DNA from: CAZHHH01 sp052400685
GTDB lineage: Bacteria; Bacteroidota; Bacteroidia; Bacteroidales; Marinilabiliaceae
NCBI GenBank assembly: GCA_052400685.1
Contig: JBQTGJ010000002.1
Length of the DNA: 64,000 nucleotides
Strand: one strand, 5' to 3'
Shown here: piece after piece, positions 16,487 through 26,852 of the stretch
Layout: each line of letters begins with the position of its first letter
Numbering within the stretch: position 1 is the stretch's first letter
Translations under genes and position numbers: made by a program
Notes under the pieces: model-generated
Database searches by the model: none
Told to the model about the DNA's origin: nothing
The model's input: only the letters and a program-made list of their open reading frames with translations

Positions 16487-17488
16487 ATGGCCACCGATGA
16501 TTTTCGCACCTCCGTAACAATAAAAAAAGCGGATGCCTCAATTTCTGTCAATTCCGGCGTCTTATTTATGGGATCCTGTTTTGCCGAAAACATTGGCAAC
16601 ATCATGGCCGCAAACCGATTCCCTGTGCTTATAAACCCGCATGGTGTTTTGTACAATCCCTTTTCTATAGCCACATCACTCAAACAAATACTTGCCAATA
16701 CCCCCATCAACGAAAATGAACTGTTCTTTTTAAACGATTTGTGGCACAGCTTCATGCATCACGGCCGTTTCAGCCAACCTGAAGCTGCAGAAACGGGGCG
16801 ACTGATTAATGAAGCCACTAACCGGGCTCATCAATTTATACAAAAATGCCGCTTCATTGTCATTACCCTAGGCACAGCCATGGTTTATGAACACAAAGAA
16901 ATAGGCCGAATCGTCGCTAATTGCCACAAATTTCCGTCACAAACATTTAACCGCTATCGACTTAACATCGATGAAATAACAACCGAATTAAAAGAATCAA
17001 TAATTAGCCTCAGATGGCTCAATCCAAAAATCAACATTATTTTATCGGTAAGTCCTATCCGGCATCTTAAAGATGGTGCCAATGGCAACCAATTAAGTAA
17101 ATCCACATTGCTACTGGCTGTTGACAGACTCACCGCTCTGTTTGAAAATGTATCGTACTTCCCGGCTTACGAAATCATGATGGACGAATTACGCGACTAC
17201 CGGTTTTATGATGCAGGAATGACCCATCCATCTGACACGGCGATAAAATACATCTGGAAACGCTTCTCCGAGACGTACCTGACAAACGACGCCCGGTCGT
17301 TTGCTCTGGAAGCGGAAAAAATTGCCAAAGCACGTCATCATCGGCCCTCGAATGTCAACACACCGGCTTACCGCGATTTCCTTTTTAAGGCCCTTGAGGC
17401 CACCAACTCTCTCTCTCAACGCTACCCGGAAGCTTTACTCGAAAATGATAAAGAGTGGTTCCAAACCCAGCTCAATCTTCTGTCGTAA
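16487..17488 (+). CDS. GSCFA domain protein
   Basis: A 333-residue protein of the GSCFA family, named after its N-terminal motif, here MGSCFAENIG. It also has NPHGVLYNPFSIA, the block FIVITLGTAMVYEH, LSVSPIRHLKDGA and YFPAYEIMMDELRDYRFY, and DAGMTHPSDTAIKYIW toward the C-terminus. The GDS/SGNH-like spacing (Ser in GSCFA, Asp/His in MTHPSD) suggests a hydrolase related to SGNH esterases; no substrate is established. No signal peptide. It starts 10 bases after the alpha/beta hydrolase and is probably co-transcribed with it. Confidence 0.88.
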   Translation: MATDDFRTSVTIKKADASISVNSGVLFMGSCFAENIGNIMAANRFPVLINPHGVLYNPFSIATSLKQILANTPINENELFFLNDLWHSFMHHGRFSQPEAAETGRLINEATNRAHQFIQKCRFIVITLGTAMVYEHKEIGRIVANCHKFPSQTFNRYRLNIDEITTELKESIISLRWLNPKINIILSVSPIRHLKDGANGNQLSKSTLLLAVDRLTALFENVSYFPAYEIMMDELRDYRFYDAGMTHPSDTAIKYIWKRFSETYLTNDARSFALEAEKIAKARHHRPSNVNTPAYRDFLFKALEATNSLSQRYPEALLENDKEWFQTQLNLLS

Positions 17489-17831
17489 TGCAGTTATTAA
17501 AGTTATTACTACTTTTATTACAGCCCTTAACAAATTTTACAAAAGCCTGAATGCCTTTAATTTAGAGGCATTCACTTGTTTGTTCTCTAAATTTAACAGT
17601 CCTTAAGTTTTTTAGGACTTTATATTTTTCATAAATAAGATTATTTTACGGCATTTGCTTGTCTTTTGTGCCAGATATGCCTAATTTAAACCATTAAAAT
17701 CATTGACGAAAAATCAAAACCGGCTGCAATAAAATGGATAAATTAGGGACAAGTCGTCGCCAATGAAATGACACCATCAATTTAACCGGTTTAGGATCGT
17801 CGAAGCCTGACTATTTTCATAAATTCTGATT
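17489..17831 (+). terminator. Intergenic region with two terminator-like hairpins
   Basis: GAATGCCT (17549-17556) pairs with AGGCATTC (17566-17573), followed by ACTTGTTTGTTCT. AGTCCT (17598-17603) pairs with AGGACT (17614-17619), followed by TTATATTTTTC. Either could terminate the hydrolase-GSCFA transcript. No convincing promoter box for the glycogen cluster was found in the remaining bases. Confidence 0.5.
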
Positions 17832-19766
17832 ATGGCATATTTAAACCTCAACAAATCTCAACTTGTCAATCTGGAATATTCGCTTTACCGCGAAATGTTG
17901 AGGACCAACAGAGCTGGCTCATACTCCAGCACCACGGTCACGGGTTGCAACACCCGAAAATATCACGGCATGTTAGTCTGTCCCATTGAGCATTTCGATG
18001 GCGGACACTTTGTATTGCTCTCATCTCTGGACATCTCGCTGGTACAACATCAACAAATATTCAATCTGGGCATCCACAAATTCCAGGGTAATCATTATGA
18101 ACCCAAAGGGCATAAGTATCTCACAGAAATCGACATGGACACCACTCCCAAAAGAGTTTACCGTGTAGGCGGAATGGTGTTATCAACGGAATTACTCATG
18201 TCTGAGACACAGGAACAAGTCCTCCTGCGAGTGACACTTGAGGAAGCACACTCCGACACTCAAATACGTTTTAAACCATTTCTGGCTTTTCGGAATGTAC
18301 ACGATCTGACACGCCAAAATATGATGGCCAACACTCGCTGTGAGGCGCTGCCCAATGGCGTCAAAATAAAAATGTACCAGGGCTTTCCCTATTTGCACAT
18401 GCAGATTAACAAAGAAAATGAATTTGTTCATGTGCCCGATTGGTATCGCAATATTGAATACATCAAGGAACAACACAGAGGCTATCCTTACAAAGAAGAC
18501 CTGTTTGTTCCCGGCTATTTTGAAATGGCAATTAAAAAAGGGGAATCCATCATTTTTTCGGCTTCCACAACTGAGGCAAAACCCGCTGGTTTAAAAGCCA
18601 AATTTACCCGCGAACACAATAAAAGAATTCCACGTGACACATTGTTGCACAATTTATTGAATTCAGCTCAACAATTCATCCAGAAACACGGCAAAAGCTA
18701 TCGCCTAACAGCCGGCTTTCATTGGTACAACGAACGCTTACGTGATACGTTGGTGGCACTTCCTGGCCTCATGACCTATCAGGAAGACAAGGAGCCATAT
18801 CTAAACATCCTCGATCAGGCTGTTAAAGACATACGCCATATTTACCTGGCCGAAAGTGAAGCCGGACTTCGTCCTTGCATCAAAAATATTGATGTACCAC
18901 TATGGCTGTTTTACACCCTTCAGGAAGTAAAAACAATGTTTCCTTCCATGAATATTTGTGCACGATACGGCGACGCCATGGAAGAAATCATTGAATATAT
19001 ACTCAGGCTAAAAAACGGCCCTATATCCATTGACGATTCGGGTCTGTTATGGACCAAAATGGACGGAATCCCCATGACCTGGATGGACGCCATTGTAGAC
19101 GGACAGCCGGTAACCCAGCGGCCCGGGTATGTGGTTGAAATCAACGCACTCTGGTATAACGCTCTGGTATTTTATAAAGAGCATTGTGAACAACAACAAA
19201 AGGATTCCTTAAAGCTATCCGCTCTCATTGAAAAAATAAAGACGGCTTTCGTCGAAAAATTCTGGAATGAACAGGGCAGCTACCTTTTTGACTATGTTGA
19301 TGGCGATTATAAAGACGCCAGTATCCGGCCCAACCAGATATTGGCAGTTGCACTACCCAATTCACCGCTTGACATTGAACAACGGAAAAGAATTATCGAT
19401 GTCATAAAAAAAGAATTACTGACCCCCAGGGGCCTGCGAACACTTTCGCCATCTTCCCCATTTTATCAGGGACTGGTGGAAGGCCCTCAAAACCAACGCG
19501 ACAAGGCACTGCATCAGGGTTCGGTTTACCCCTGGCTGGCCGCCTTCTTTGCCGAAGGCTACTTGTCGATTTATAAAGAAAATGGCGTGACATTAATCAA
19601 AAGAATGCTCGACGGTTTTGAACAGGAAATGGGCAATCACTGTCTCAGCACCATATCTGAATACTTCAACGGAAACCCGCCTCACCAGGGAAAAGGCGCC
19701 GTAAGTATGGCCTGGAATGTGGCCGCAGTCATTCGTATAATAAAAATCATCGATAAATACAGTTAA
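17832..19766 (+). CDS. Glycogen debranching enzyme (amylo-alpha-1,6-glucosidase type)
   Basis: A 644-residue bacterial/archaeal-type debranching enzyme that hydrolyses alpha-1,6 branch points left on glycogen. The N-terminal domain (about 15-235) has EYSLYREMLRTNRAGSYSSTT with TRKYHGMLVC, typical of the GDE N-terminal family. The C-terminal (alpha/alpha)6 barrel (about 280-640) has FHWYNERLRDTLVALPGL, ISIDDSGLLWTKMDG, RPGYVVEINALWYNAL and IRPNQILAVALP, followed by LHQGSVYPWLAAFF. These match the GDE_C/GH133 family. It heads a four-gene plus-strand cluster and is separated from the GT4 gene by 3 bases. Confidence 0.93.
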   Translation: MAYLNLNKSQLVNLEYSLYREMLRTNRAGSYSSTTVTGCNTRKYHGMLVCPIEHFDGGHFVLLSSLDISLVQHQQIFNLGIHKFQGNHYEPKGHKYLTEIDMDTTPKRVYRVGGMVLSTELLMSETQEQVLLRVTLEEAHSDTQIRFKPFLAFRNVHDLTRQNMMANTRCEALPNGVKIKMYQGFPYLHMQINKENEFVHVPDWYRNIEYIKEQHRGYPYKEDLFVPGYFEMAIKKGESIIFSASTTEAKPAGLKAKFTREHNKRIPRDTLLHNLLNSAQQFIQKHGKSYRLTAGFHWYNERLRDTLVALPGLMTYQEDKEPYLNILDQAVKDIRHIYLAESEAGLRPCIKNIDVPLWLFYTLQEVKTMFPSMNICARYGDAMEEIIEYILRLKNGPISIDDSGLLWTKMDGIPMTWMDAIVDGQPVTQRPGYVVEINALWYNALVFYKEHCEQQQKDSLKLSALIEKIKTAFVEKFWNEQGSYLFDYVDGDYKDASIRPNQILAVALPNSPLDIEQRKRIIDVIKKELLTPRGLRTLSPSSPFYQGLVEGPQNQRDKALHQGSVYPWLAAFFAEGYLSIYKENGVTLIKRMLDGFEQEMGNHCLSTISEYFNGNPPHQGKGAVSMAWNVAAVIRIIKIIDKYS

Positions 19767-19769
19767 GCT

Positions 19770-21071
19770 ATGAGGGTGCTAATGTTCGGGTGGGAATTTC
19801 CACCTCATATATCAGGAGGCTTAGGAACAGCCTGCTACGGACTCACCAGAGGGTTATCACACATCCCTGGTTTGGAGGTTACATTTGTTGTGCCCAAAGC
19901 CTACGGCGACGAAGACCTGTCGAAAATGAATCTGGTAGGAGCCAACAATATCAAAATTAAAAAAAGAACCCTCAGATACCGACATTTTCAAAAAACACTC
20001 AACTATATTGAAGTTCACTCAAGACTTATTCCCTATCTTGACCAGGAAGAATTTTGGAAGCACACCCGTACCTCCTCACAAAATCAAACGGAATTACTTA
20101 ATGTAAATGAAAACGGGAAAGTTAATTTCTCCGGAAAATACGGAGCCAACCTCATGCAGGAAATACGCGACTATGCGATAGTGGCCAACCTCATTGCACA
20201 GGATAACGACTTCGACATAATACATGCCCACGACTGGCTAACCTATCCTGCCGGCATTGCAGCCAAAGAAGCCTCCGGCAAACCACTGATAGTTCATGTA
20301 CATGCCACCGATTTCGACCGCAGTGGCGGAAGCGTCAATCCAGCCGTCTATGAAATTGAAAAACGCGGACTGGAAGCAGCCGACAGGGTCATTACCGTCA
20401 GTAATTTAACCCGCAACATTGTTATTGAAAAATATGGTATTTCGCCCGACAAAGTTGTCACGGTTTATAACGCCGTTGAACCTTTGGACGAAATAAACAA
20501 ACAAAAATTAAAAAAAGGGGTCAACGAAAAAATCGTCACCTTTCTGGGACGCATTACCATGCAAAAAGGCCCTGAATATTTTATTGAAGCAGCACATCGC
20601 GTTATTCAAAAAATGGACAATGTTCGTTTCGTGATGGCAGGTAGCGGCGATATGATGGAAAAGATGATTCGACGGGCCGCACAACTCAAAATTACACACA
20701 AATTTCATTTTACCGGTTTTTTACGTGGCGAAGAAGTATTCGAAATGCTGGCCATGAGCGACTTATACGTCATGCCATCGGTATCGGAACCCTTTGGCAT
20801 CAGTCCGCTTGAAGCCATGCAAAGCAATGTACCTGTTCTCATTTCGCATCAATCAGGCGTAGCTGAAATATTAACCTATGCCATAAAAACCAACTTTTGG
20901 GATGTGGATGCCATGGCTGACGCTATTTACGGGATACTTAACTACCCGGGCATGGCACGTATGTTCGTCAACCATGGAAAAACAGAAGTGGAAAATCTTA
21001 AATGGGAAAATTCAGCACTCCATGTCAAAAAAATTTACGATCAGGCATTACAAAAAATGGCCATTCATTAG
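19770..21071 (+). CDS. GT4 family glycosyltransferase (glycogen-synthase-like)
   Basis: A 433-residue GT-B glycosyltransferase of family 4. The N-terminus MLMFGWEFPPHISGGLGTACYG-type motif (donor/acceptor G-rich loop GGLGTA) resembles starch/glycogen synthases. The middle has IHAHDWLTYPAG, and the C-terminal half has TFLGRITMQKGPEYFI and the nucleotide-sugar motif SVSEPFGISPLEAMQSNVP with the E-x7-E glutamates. The length and its position between a debranching enzyme and a GH57 enzyme suggest an alpha-glucan substrate, perhaps priming or extending glycogen. The donor sugar nucleotide cannot be assigned. A second, unrelated synthase domain (GT3) lies two genes downstream. Confidence 0.85.
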   Translation: MRVLMFGWEFPPHISGGLGTACYGLTRGLSHIPGLEVTFVVPKAYGDEDLSKMNLVGANNIKIKKRTLRYRHFQKTLNYIEVHSRLIPYLDQEEFWKHTRTSSQNQTELLNVNENGKVNFSGKYGANLMQEIRDYAIVANLIAQDNDFDIIHAHDWLTYPAGIAAKEASGKPLIVHVHATDFDRSGGSVNPAVYEIEKRGLEAADRVITVSNLTRNIVIEKYGISPDKVVTVYNAVEPLDEINKQKLKKGVNEKIVTFLGRITMQKGPEYFIEAAHRVIQKMDNVRFVMAGSGDMMEKMIRRAAQLKITHKFHFTGFLRGEEVFEMLAMSDLYVMPSVSEPFGISPLEAMQSNVPVLISHQSGVAEILTYAIKTNFWDVDAMADAIYGILNYPGMARMFVNHGKTEVENLKWENSALHVKKIYDQALQKMAIH

Positions 21072-21133
21072 CCAACAGGCACCATTAATATTAACTGGGA
21101 CAAAGCCAGTAAAACCGACAAAACATCCGCATT

Positions 21134-22477
21134 ATGAAGACTATATGTTTCTATTTTCAGGTACACCAACCATTCCGGCTTCGTCGTTACCGTTTTTTTG
21201 ATATCGGTAACGACCATTACTACTACGATGACTATACCAACGAACGAGTGATGGCAAAAGTAGCCGAGCGCTGTTACCTCCCTACCAATCGCCTGTTACT
21301 TAAAATGCTCAAACAACATAAAGGTCAGTTTAAAGTTGCATTCTCCATATCAGGACTGGCTATTGAACAATTTCTGATGTATGCGCCTGAGGTTTTAAAA
21401 AGCTTTCAGGATTTAGCCAAAACAGGGATGGTTGAATTTTTGTCAGAGACCTACTCCCACTCTTTGGTCTCTCTCGAAGATAATGTTGCCTTTTTATCGC
21501 AGGTACAAGCTCATTCCGATTTAATCGAGAAACATTTTGGGCAACGTCCAAAAGTCTTTCGTAACACCGAATTAATCTATTCCGATCGCATCGGACAGAT
21601 GGTGGCCGACATGGGCTTTAAAGCAATTCTCACCGAAGGCGCAAAACACATATTGGGATGGAAAAGCCCAAATTTCCTCTATTGCAATGTTATCAACCCA
21701 CGTTTAAAAGTCCTTCTTAAAAATTACAAACTCAGCGATGATATCGCCTTCCGGTTTGGAAATCACGACTGGTGTGAATGGCCGCTAACCGCCACCAAAT
21801 TTATTGACTGGATTAAAAATACCGATAATCGAGAAGAAGTTGTCAACCTGTTTATGGACTATGAAACTTTTGGTGAACACCAGGATAAAAACACCGGAAT
21901 TTTTGAATTTCTGGAAGCCATTCCCAAGGAGGCCTTAAAAACCAAAAAGCTCAGTTTTTCAACGCCTTCAGAAGTTGCGGATGTTCTCCAACCCGTTGCC
22001 GCCATCGACGTTCCTCATCCCATTTCGTGGGCCGACGAAGAACGTGACCTGACCGCATGGCTCGGGAATGAAATGCAACAGGATGCCTTCGGTAAACTTT
22101 ATTCTCTTCTACCTAAAATAGCGGTTTGTAATGACGCCAAAATACTAAAAGACTGGAATTATCTGCAATGTAGCGATCACTTCTATTACATGAGCACCAA
22201 ATACTTCTCCGATGGCGATGTTCATGCGTATTTTAATCCCTATGAAACGCCCTATGAGGCTTTCATTAACTATATGAACATACTCAACGACTTTTCAATC
22301 CGTCTTAATGCAGCAGTACCCAAAACCGATCTCGATCACGAATTGGCTAACCTGACCGAGCTATTATCGGATAAAGACTTAAAAATAAAGAAGCTGGAAG
22401 ACGAAATAAAAAAACTCAGGAAAAGACGTACTTCAGCAAAACAAACAATACCTGCGAAATCTAAATCTCGCAAATAA
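21134..22477 (+). CDS. GH57 family alpha-amylase-like glycoside hydrolase
   Basis: A 447-residue GH57 protein, cytoplasmic by lack of a signal peptide. It opens with ICFYFQVHQPFRLRRYRF (HQP is the first GH57 signature), followed by FSISGLAIEQF, VEFLSETYSHSL, VFRNTELIYSD (nucleophile Glu region) and VNLFMDYETFGEH (general acid Asp region). The C-terminus has a ~40-residue coiled-coil-like Lys/Glu tail (KDLKIKKLEDEIKKLRKRR). GH57 members act as amylases, 4-alpha-glucanotransferases or branching enzymes; which one applies here is not determinable from the motifs. It is placed 62 bases after the GT4 gene and 84 bases before the synthase-phosphorylase fusion. Confidence 0.9.
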   Translation: MKTICFYFQVHQPFRLRRYRFFDIGNDHYYYDDYTNERVMAKVAERCYLPTNRLLLKMLKQHKGQFKVAFSISGLAIEQFLMYAPEVLKSFQDLAKTGMVEFLSETYSHSLVSLEDNVAFLSQVQAHSDLIEKHFGQRPKVFRNTELIYSDRIGQMVADMGFKAILTEGAKHILGWKSPNFLYCNVINPRLKVLLKNYKLSDDIAFRFGNHDWCEWPLTATKFIDWIKNTDNREEVVNLFMDYETFGEHQDKNTGIFEFLEAIPKEALKTKKLSFSTPSEVADVLQPVAAIDVPHPISWADEERDLTAWLGNEMQQDAFGKLYSLLPKIAVCNDAKILKDWNYLQCSDHFYYMSTKYFSDGDVHAYFNPYETPYEAFINYMNILNDFSIRLNAAVPKTDLDHELANLTELLSDKDLKIKKLEDEIKKLRKRRTSAKQTIPAKSKSRK

Positions 22478-22561
22478 TCACTTAATTTATCGTTAAAACG
22501 ATGCGCCTGATTCAACCCTCAATAAATTGTTTCTATTTATAACTATTTTGATTTTAATACA

Positions 22562-25500
22562 ATGGATGATAACTACTTAACACCCGACTACCTTTTTGAA
22601 GTAAGTTGGGAGGTCTGTAACAAAATGGGTGGTATTCATACCGTTTTGGCCAGCAAGGCAAATACCCTGACCCAACAGTTTAAGGATAAAATGATATTTA
22701 TCGGCCCCGATGTATGGCGTGGGCCCCACAAAAACCCCGAATTCATACCGGACGACAAACTTTTTGCCGACTGGCAAGCCGTCCTTTCATATGAAGGCAT
22801 TCGCATTAAAACCGGACGGTGGAATATTCCCGGGAAACCCATAGTTATCCTGGTTGACTTTACCACTTTTATTCCTCAAAAAAATGAGATTTTATCCTAT
22901 TTATGGGAAACTTTTAAAGTAGATAGTATTTCGGGCCAGTGGGACTATGTCGAATCGGTTTTATTTGGCTACGCCTCAGCCAAAGTCATCGAAAACTTTT
23001 ACAAATTCTATCTTAATTTATCCGATAAAGTAGTGGCCCATTTCAACGAATGGATGACCGGGAGCGGCGCCTTGTACCTAAAAGATAAAATGCCTCCCAT
23101 CGGAACCATATTTACCACGCATGCCACAACAATTGGCCGATCACTGGCCGGCAACGGGTTCCCCATTTACGATCAGATGACCAACTACGATGGCGATCTA
23201 AAAGCTCGGGAACTGGGTGTTGTTGCCAAACATTCACTGGAAAGAATGGCCGTTGCTAATGTCGATTGCTTCACAACCGTTTCAGATATAACGGCTAACG
23301 AATGCGCCCACTTTCTAAAAAGAAAAGTAGATGTGATAACCCCCAATGGGTTCGAAAATGATTTTGTCCCCGACGAAAAGAAATATCCTGAAAAAAAAGA
23401 AAAAGCACGCAGCGCCCTGCTTAATGTTGCATCGGCTTTATTGGGCTATACGGTGCCCAACAACAGCCTCCTGGTAGGCAACAGTGGCCGGTACGAATAT
23501 CACAATAAAGGCATCGACGTACTGCTGGATGCCCTGAAACAAGTGAACGAACAGGAAAAAAACGACCGTGAAATTATCTGTTTTTTACTGATCCCCGCCA
23601 ACAGTTATGGGCCACGTAAAGATCTCATCGACCGGCTTAAAGAAGGCAAATACGACGGTGAAATGACCAACCCATGGCTTACCCATGGTTTAAACGACAT
23701 TGGTTACGACCCGATTATCAATAAACTTCAGGAAATCCATCTTAACAACTCTGCCAACGATAAAGTCAAATTAATTTTTGTGCCCAGTTATTTGAATGGA
23801 AACGACGGCATCTTTAATATTCCATATTACGATTTACTCATCGGTATGGACATAACGGTATTTCCATCCTATTACGAACCATGGGGATATACTCCACTTG
23901 AAAGTATTGCCTTTGGAATTCCAACCATTACAACCAATCTGGCAGGTTTCGGAATCTGGGCCATGCAATATAGCTCTTCCATTTTAGACGGAGTAGCCGT
24001 GGTGCAGCGTAACGACAGCAATTACATGGAAGTATCCGAAAACATTGCAAAAATAATTGAATCTTTCGCAGCACTTCCTGACGACAAACTAAGCACAGCC
24101 CATCAAAAAGCGTCCGATCTGGCCGACAAACTGGAATGGGACAATCTTATTCAAAACTATTATCATTCATACGACATTGCATTGAACGACGTAAATAAAC
24201 GACGCGATACCTTTAGCGCCATTCAACAAGAACAAAAAATCAAAATAACTCCCGCTTTTGACTTATCACCTGCCTGGAAAAAACTGGTGGTTAAATCAAA
24301 ACTCCCCAAAAAATTGCAACCGCTGAGTAAATTAACCCGCAACTTATGGTGGGCATGGAATTATCAGGCGGTAGAGCTGTTTGAATACATTGATGAGGAT
24401 ATCTGGCGAGAAGTTCACAAAAATCCGGTTCAACTTCTTGAAAAAGTATCATATAAACGTCTTTCTGATCTCGAAAACGACAACGTTTTTCTGGAACAAC
24501 TGCAACAGGTAAACGAAACATTTACCCGGTATATGGAAACGCCTTTTCTGGAAGGCCCATCTATCGCTTATTTCAGCATGGAATATGGCCTGAGCGATGT
24601 GCTAAAAATATTTAGTGGCGGGTTGGGAATTCTGGCCGGCGATTATCTTAAAGAAGCCAGCGATAAAGGGGTTAACATTGTTGCCATTGGCTTGATGTAC
24701 CGCTATGGTTACTTCAGGCAAACACTTACCGTAAACGGCGAACAGACCGCGCGTTATGACGTACAGGAATTCTCAAAATTACCCCTTGAGCAAGTCAGAG
24801 ACCAAAACGGTATGCAACTATTAATCCATCTCGACTTACCCGGCCGGGACGTGAAGGCTGCTGTATGGAAAGCTCAGGTTGGACGTATCCCATTGTATTT
24901 ATTGGATACTGACATTCCCGATAACATGCCGCAGGACAGAGAAATAACACATATGCTGTATGGAGGCAACTGGGAAAACCGTTTAAAACAAGAAATATTA
25001 CTCGGCATAGGCGGGGTCCGACTGCTTTCACAGCTAAATATAAAACCTGATTTGTACCACTGTAACGAAGGCCATGCTGCTTTAATCAATGTGGAACGAT
25101 TGGCAAATTTTGTAGAAGCCCGCTATAGCTACGCCGAAGCCCTGGAGCTGGTTAGAGCCTCATCGTTGTTCACCACGCACACGCCGGTACCTGCCGGTCA
25201 CGACAAATTCGAAGAAGATTTGTTCAGAGTTTACATGCGGCACCTTCCCGACCGACTCAACATTTCATGGAATGATTTCATGGATTTGGGCCGGGAAAAA
25301 TCACAGCCTGACGAAAAATTCTCCATGAGTGTGCTGGCTGCCAAAACATCACAGGAAATAAATGGTGTTAGTTGGTTACATGGCGAAGTCACAAAAAAAA
25401 TGTTCCGTCACCTCTACAAAGGCTACTTCCCCGAAGAACTATTCATTAAATACGTAACCAACGGGGTGCATTATGGCACCTGGACGGTATCCGAATTCCG

Positions 25501-26794
25501 TAAATTGTATGAAAGCACTTTCGGGGATAACTTTTTACAAGATGTTTCTGACACCACGAAATGGGAAAAAATATACGATGTCTCCGACGATCAAATATGG
25601 AATGTACGTAAAGAACTGAAGCGAAAACTGATAGACTACATTCGTCAACGTATGGGCACCGGCATGGTTGAACGCCATGAAGACCCCTCGCACATCGTGG
25701 AAGTACTTGATACCATACGCGAAGATGCACTCACCATTGGTTTTGCCAGACGGTTTGCCACCTATAAACGCGCTCACCTGCTCTTCAAAGACCTTGAACG
25801 ACTGAATGCAATAGTAAACGACCCCGAACACCCGGTTCAATTCATTTTTGCCGGGAAAGCACATCCGGCCGACGGCGCAGGTCAGGACCTCATCAAACAC
25901 ATTGTAGAAATTTCGAGACGCCCTGAATTTGTAGGTAAAATTGTGTTCCTCGAAAACTATGACATGGATTTGGCCAAACGCCTGGTCAGTGGAGTCGACG
26001 TATGGCTCAACACCCCAACCCGCCCCTTGGAAGCATCGGGTACCAGTGGCGAAAAAGCCGAAATGAATGGTGTCCTGAATTTCAGCGTACTTGATGGCTG
26101 GTGGTACGAAGGCTACAAAGAAGAAGCCGGCTGGGCCCTTACCGATAAACGAACATTCGAAAATCAGGATTTTCAGGATGATTTAGATGCAACAACGATT
26201 TACAGTATCCTCGAAAATGAAATAATTCCACTCTATTTCGATAAAAATGACACGGGCGTTTCCTCCGGTTGGGTGCGGTATATCAAAAACTCCATCGCAC
26301 ATATTGCGCCGGAATTCACAACCCGCAGAATGATCAATGATTATGTGAAGCGCTTTTATGACCCCATGTATGAACGATTGCAGGGACTCATCGACAACGA
26401 CTACCGCCAGGTGCGGGACATAGCCGCATGGAAAAGAAGGGTTCTTGCCGGATGGGATTCCGTCGAAGTGGTGTCGCTCTCAATACCCGACATTGGTGTC
26501 AAAGAGCTGGGGATTGGGGAAGATTACTACATCGACATCACACTCGATCAAAAACGTCTAACCGGTATCGATCTCGGACTCGAAATTGTTATCGCTGAAG
26601 CCAACGACGATGAATTTCCGCCCATTGTTCACATCGAACCGTTTAAAATAGTGAAAAAAGAAGGCTCCATCGTCTCTTACAAACTCGATTATAAATTAAA
26701 TCTACCCGGAGTCTTCAAATTTGGTATTCGTTTGTTCCCCAAAAATGACTTACTGCCACACAGGCAAGACTTCAACCTGATAAGATGGCTTTAA
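22562..26794 (+). CDS. Glycogen synthase (GT3) fused to alpha-glucan phosphorylase (GT35)
   Basis: A 1410-residue two-enzyme protein. Residues about 1-560 form a GT3, eukaryote-type glycogen synthase: FEVSWEVCNKMGGIHTVLAS at the start, FTTHATTIGRSLAG, and YYEPWGYTPLESIAFGIPT with the catalytic glutamates. Residues about 590-1390 form a phosphorylase of the shorter archaeal/Thermotoga-like type: a DUF3417-like start (LTRNLWWAWNYQAVELFEYI), IAYFSMEYGL, CNEGHAAL, TTHTPVPAGHD and EASGTSGEKAEMNGVLN with the PLP lysine at about K1165. One chain thus carries both elongation and phosphorolysis. I recall similar fusions in other Bacteroidota. It ends the cluster before a strong terminator. No glgC was seen in the window. 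Confidence 0.93.
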   Translation: MDDNYLTPDYLFEVSWEVCNKMGGIHTVLASKANTLTQQFKDKMIFIGPDVWRGPHKNPEFIPDDKLFADWQAVLSYEGIRIKTGRWNIPGKPIVILVDFTTFIPQKNEILSYLWETFKVDSISGQWDYVESVLFGYASAKVIENFYKFYLNLSDKVVAHFNEWMTGSGALYLKDKMPPIGTIFTTHATTIGRSLAGNGFPIYDQMTNYDGDLKARELGVVAKHSLERMAVANVDCFTTVSDITANECAHFLKRKVDVITPNGFENDFVPDEKKYPEKKEKARSALLNVASALLGYTVPNNSLLVGNSGRYEYHNKGIDVLLDALKQVNEQEKNDREIICFLLIPANSYGPRKDLIDRLKEGKYDGEMTNPWLTHGLNDIGYDPIINKLQEIHLNNSANDKVKLIFVPSYLNGNDGIFNIPYYDLLIGMDITVFPSYYEPWGYTPLESIAFGIPTITTNLAGFGIWAMQYSSSILDGVAVVQRNDSNYMEVSENIAKIIESFAALPDDKLSTAHQKASDLADKLEWDNLIQNYYHSYDIALNDVNKRRDTFSAIQQEQKIKITPAFDLSPAWKKLVVKSKLPKKLQPLSKLTRNLWWAWNYQAVELFEYIDEDIWREVHKNPVQLLEKVSYKRLSDLENDNVFLEQLQQVNETFTRYMETPFLEGPSIAYFSMEYGLSDVLKIFSGGLGILAGDYLKEASDKGVNIVAIGLMYRYGYFRQTLTVNGEQTARYDVQEFSKLPLEQVRDQNGMQLLIHLDLPGRDVKAAVWKAQVGRIPLYLLDTDIPDNMPQDREITHMLYGGNWENRLKQEILLGIGGVRLLSQLNIKPDLYHCNEGHAALINVERLANFVEARYSYAEALELVRASSLFTTHTPVPAGHDKFEEDLFRVYMRHLPDRLNISWNDFMDLGREKSQPDEKFSMSVLAAKTSQEINGVSWLHGEVTKKMFRHLYKGYFPEELFIKYVTNGVHYGTWTVSEFRKLYESTFGDNFLQDVSDTTKWEKIYDVSDDQIWNVRKELKRKLIDYIRQRMGTGMVERHEDPSHIVEVLDTIREDALTIGFARRFATYKRAHLLFKDLERLNAIVNDPEHPVQFIFAGKAHPADGAGQDLIKHIVEISRRPEFVGKIVFLENYDMDLAKRLVSGVDVWLNTPTRPLEASGTSGEKAEMNGVLNFSVLDGWWYEGYKEEAGWALTDKRTFENQDFQDDLDATTIYSILENEIIPLYFDKNDTGVSSGWVRYIKNSIAHIAPEFTTRRMINDYVKRFYDPMYERLQGLIDNDYRQVRDIAAWKRRVLAGWDSVEVVSLSIPDIGVKELGIGEDYYIDITLDQKRLTGIDLGLEIVIAEANDDEFPPIVHIEPFKIVKKEGSIVSYKLDYKLNLPGVFKFGIRLFPKNDLLPHRQDFNLIRWL

Positions 26795-26813
26795 TGCAAC
26801 AGTAATAACCTGA

Positions 26814-26852
26814 ACATCCCGCAAATCAGACTGATTTGCGGGATGTTTTTTT
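26814..26852 (+). terminator. Strong terminator of the glycogen cluster
   Basis: A 15-bp perfect stem (ACATCCCGCAAATCA, 26814-26828, with TGATTTGCGGGATGT, 26832-26846), a 3-base loop and a run of seven T. Confidence 0.92.
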
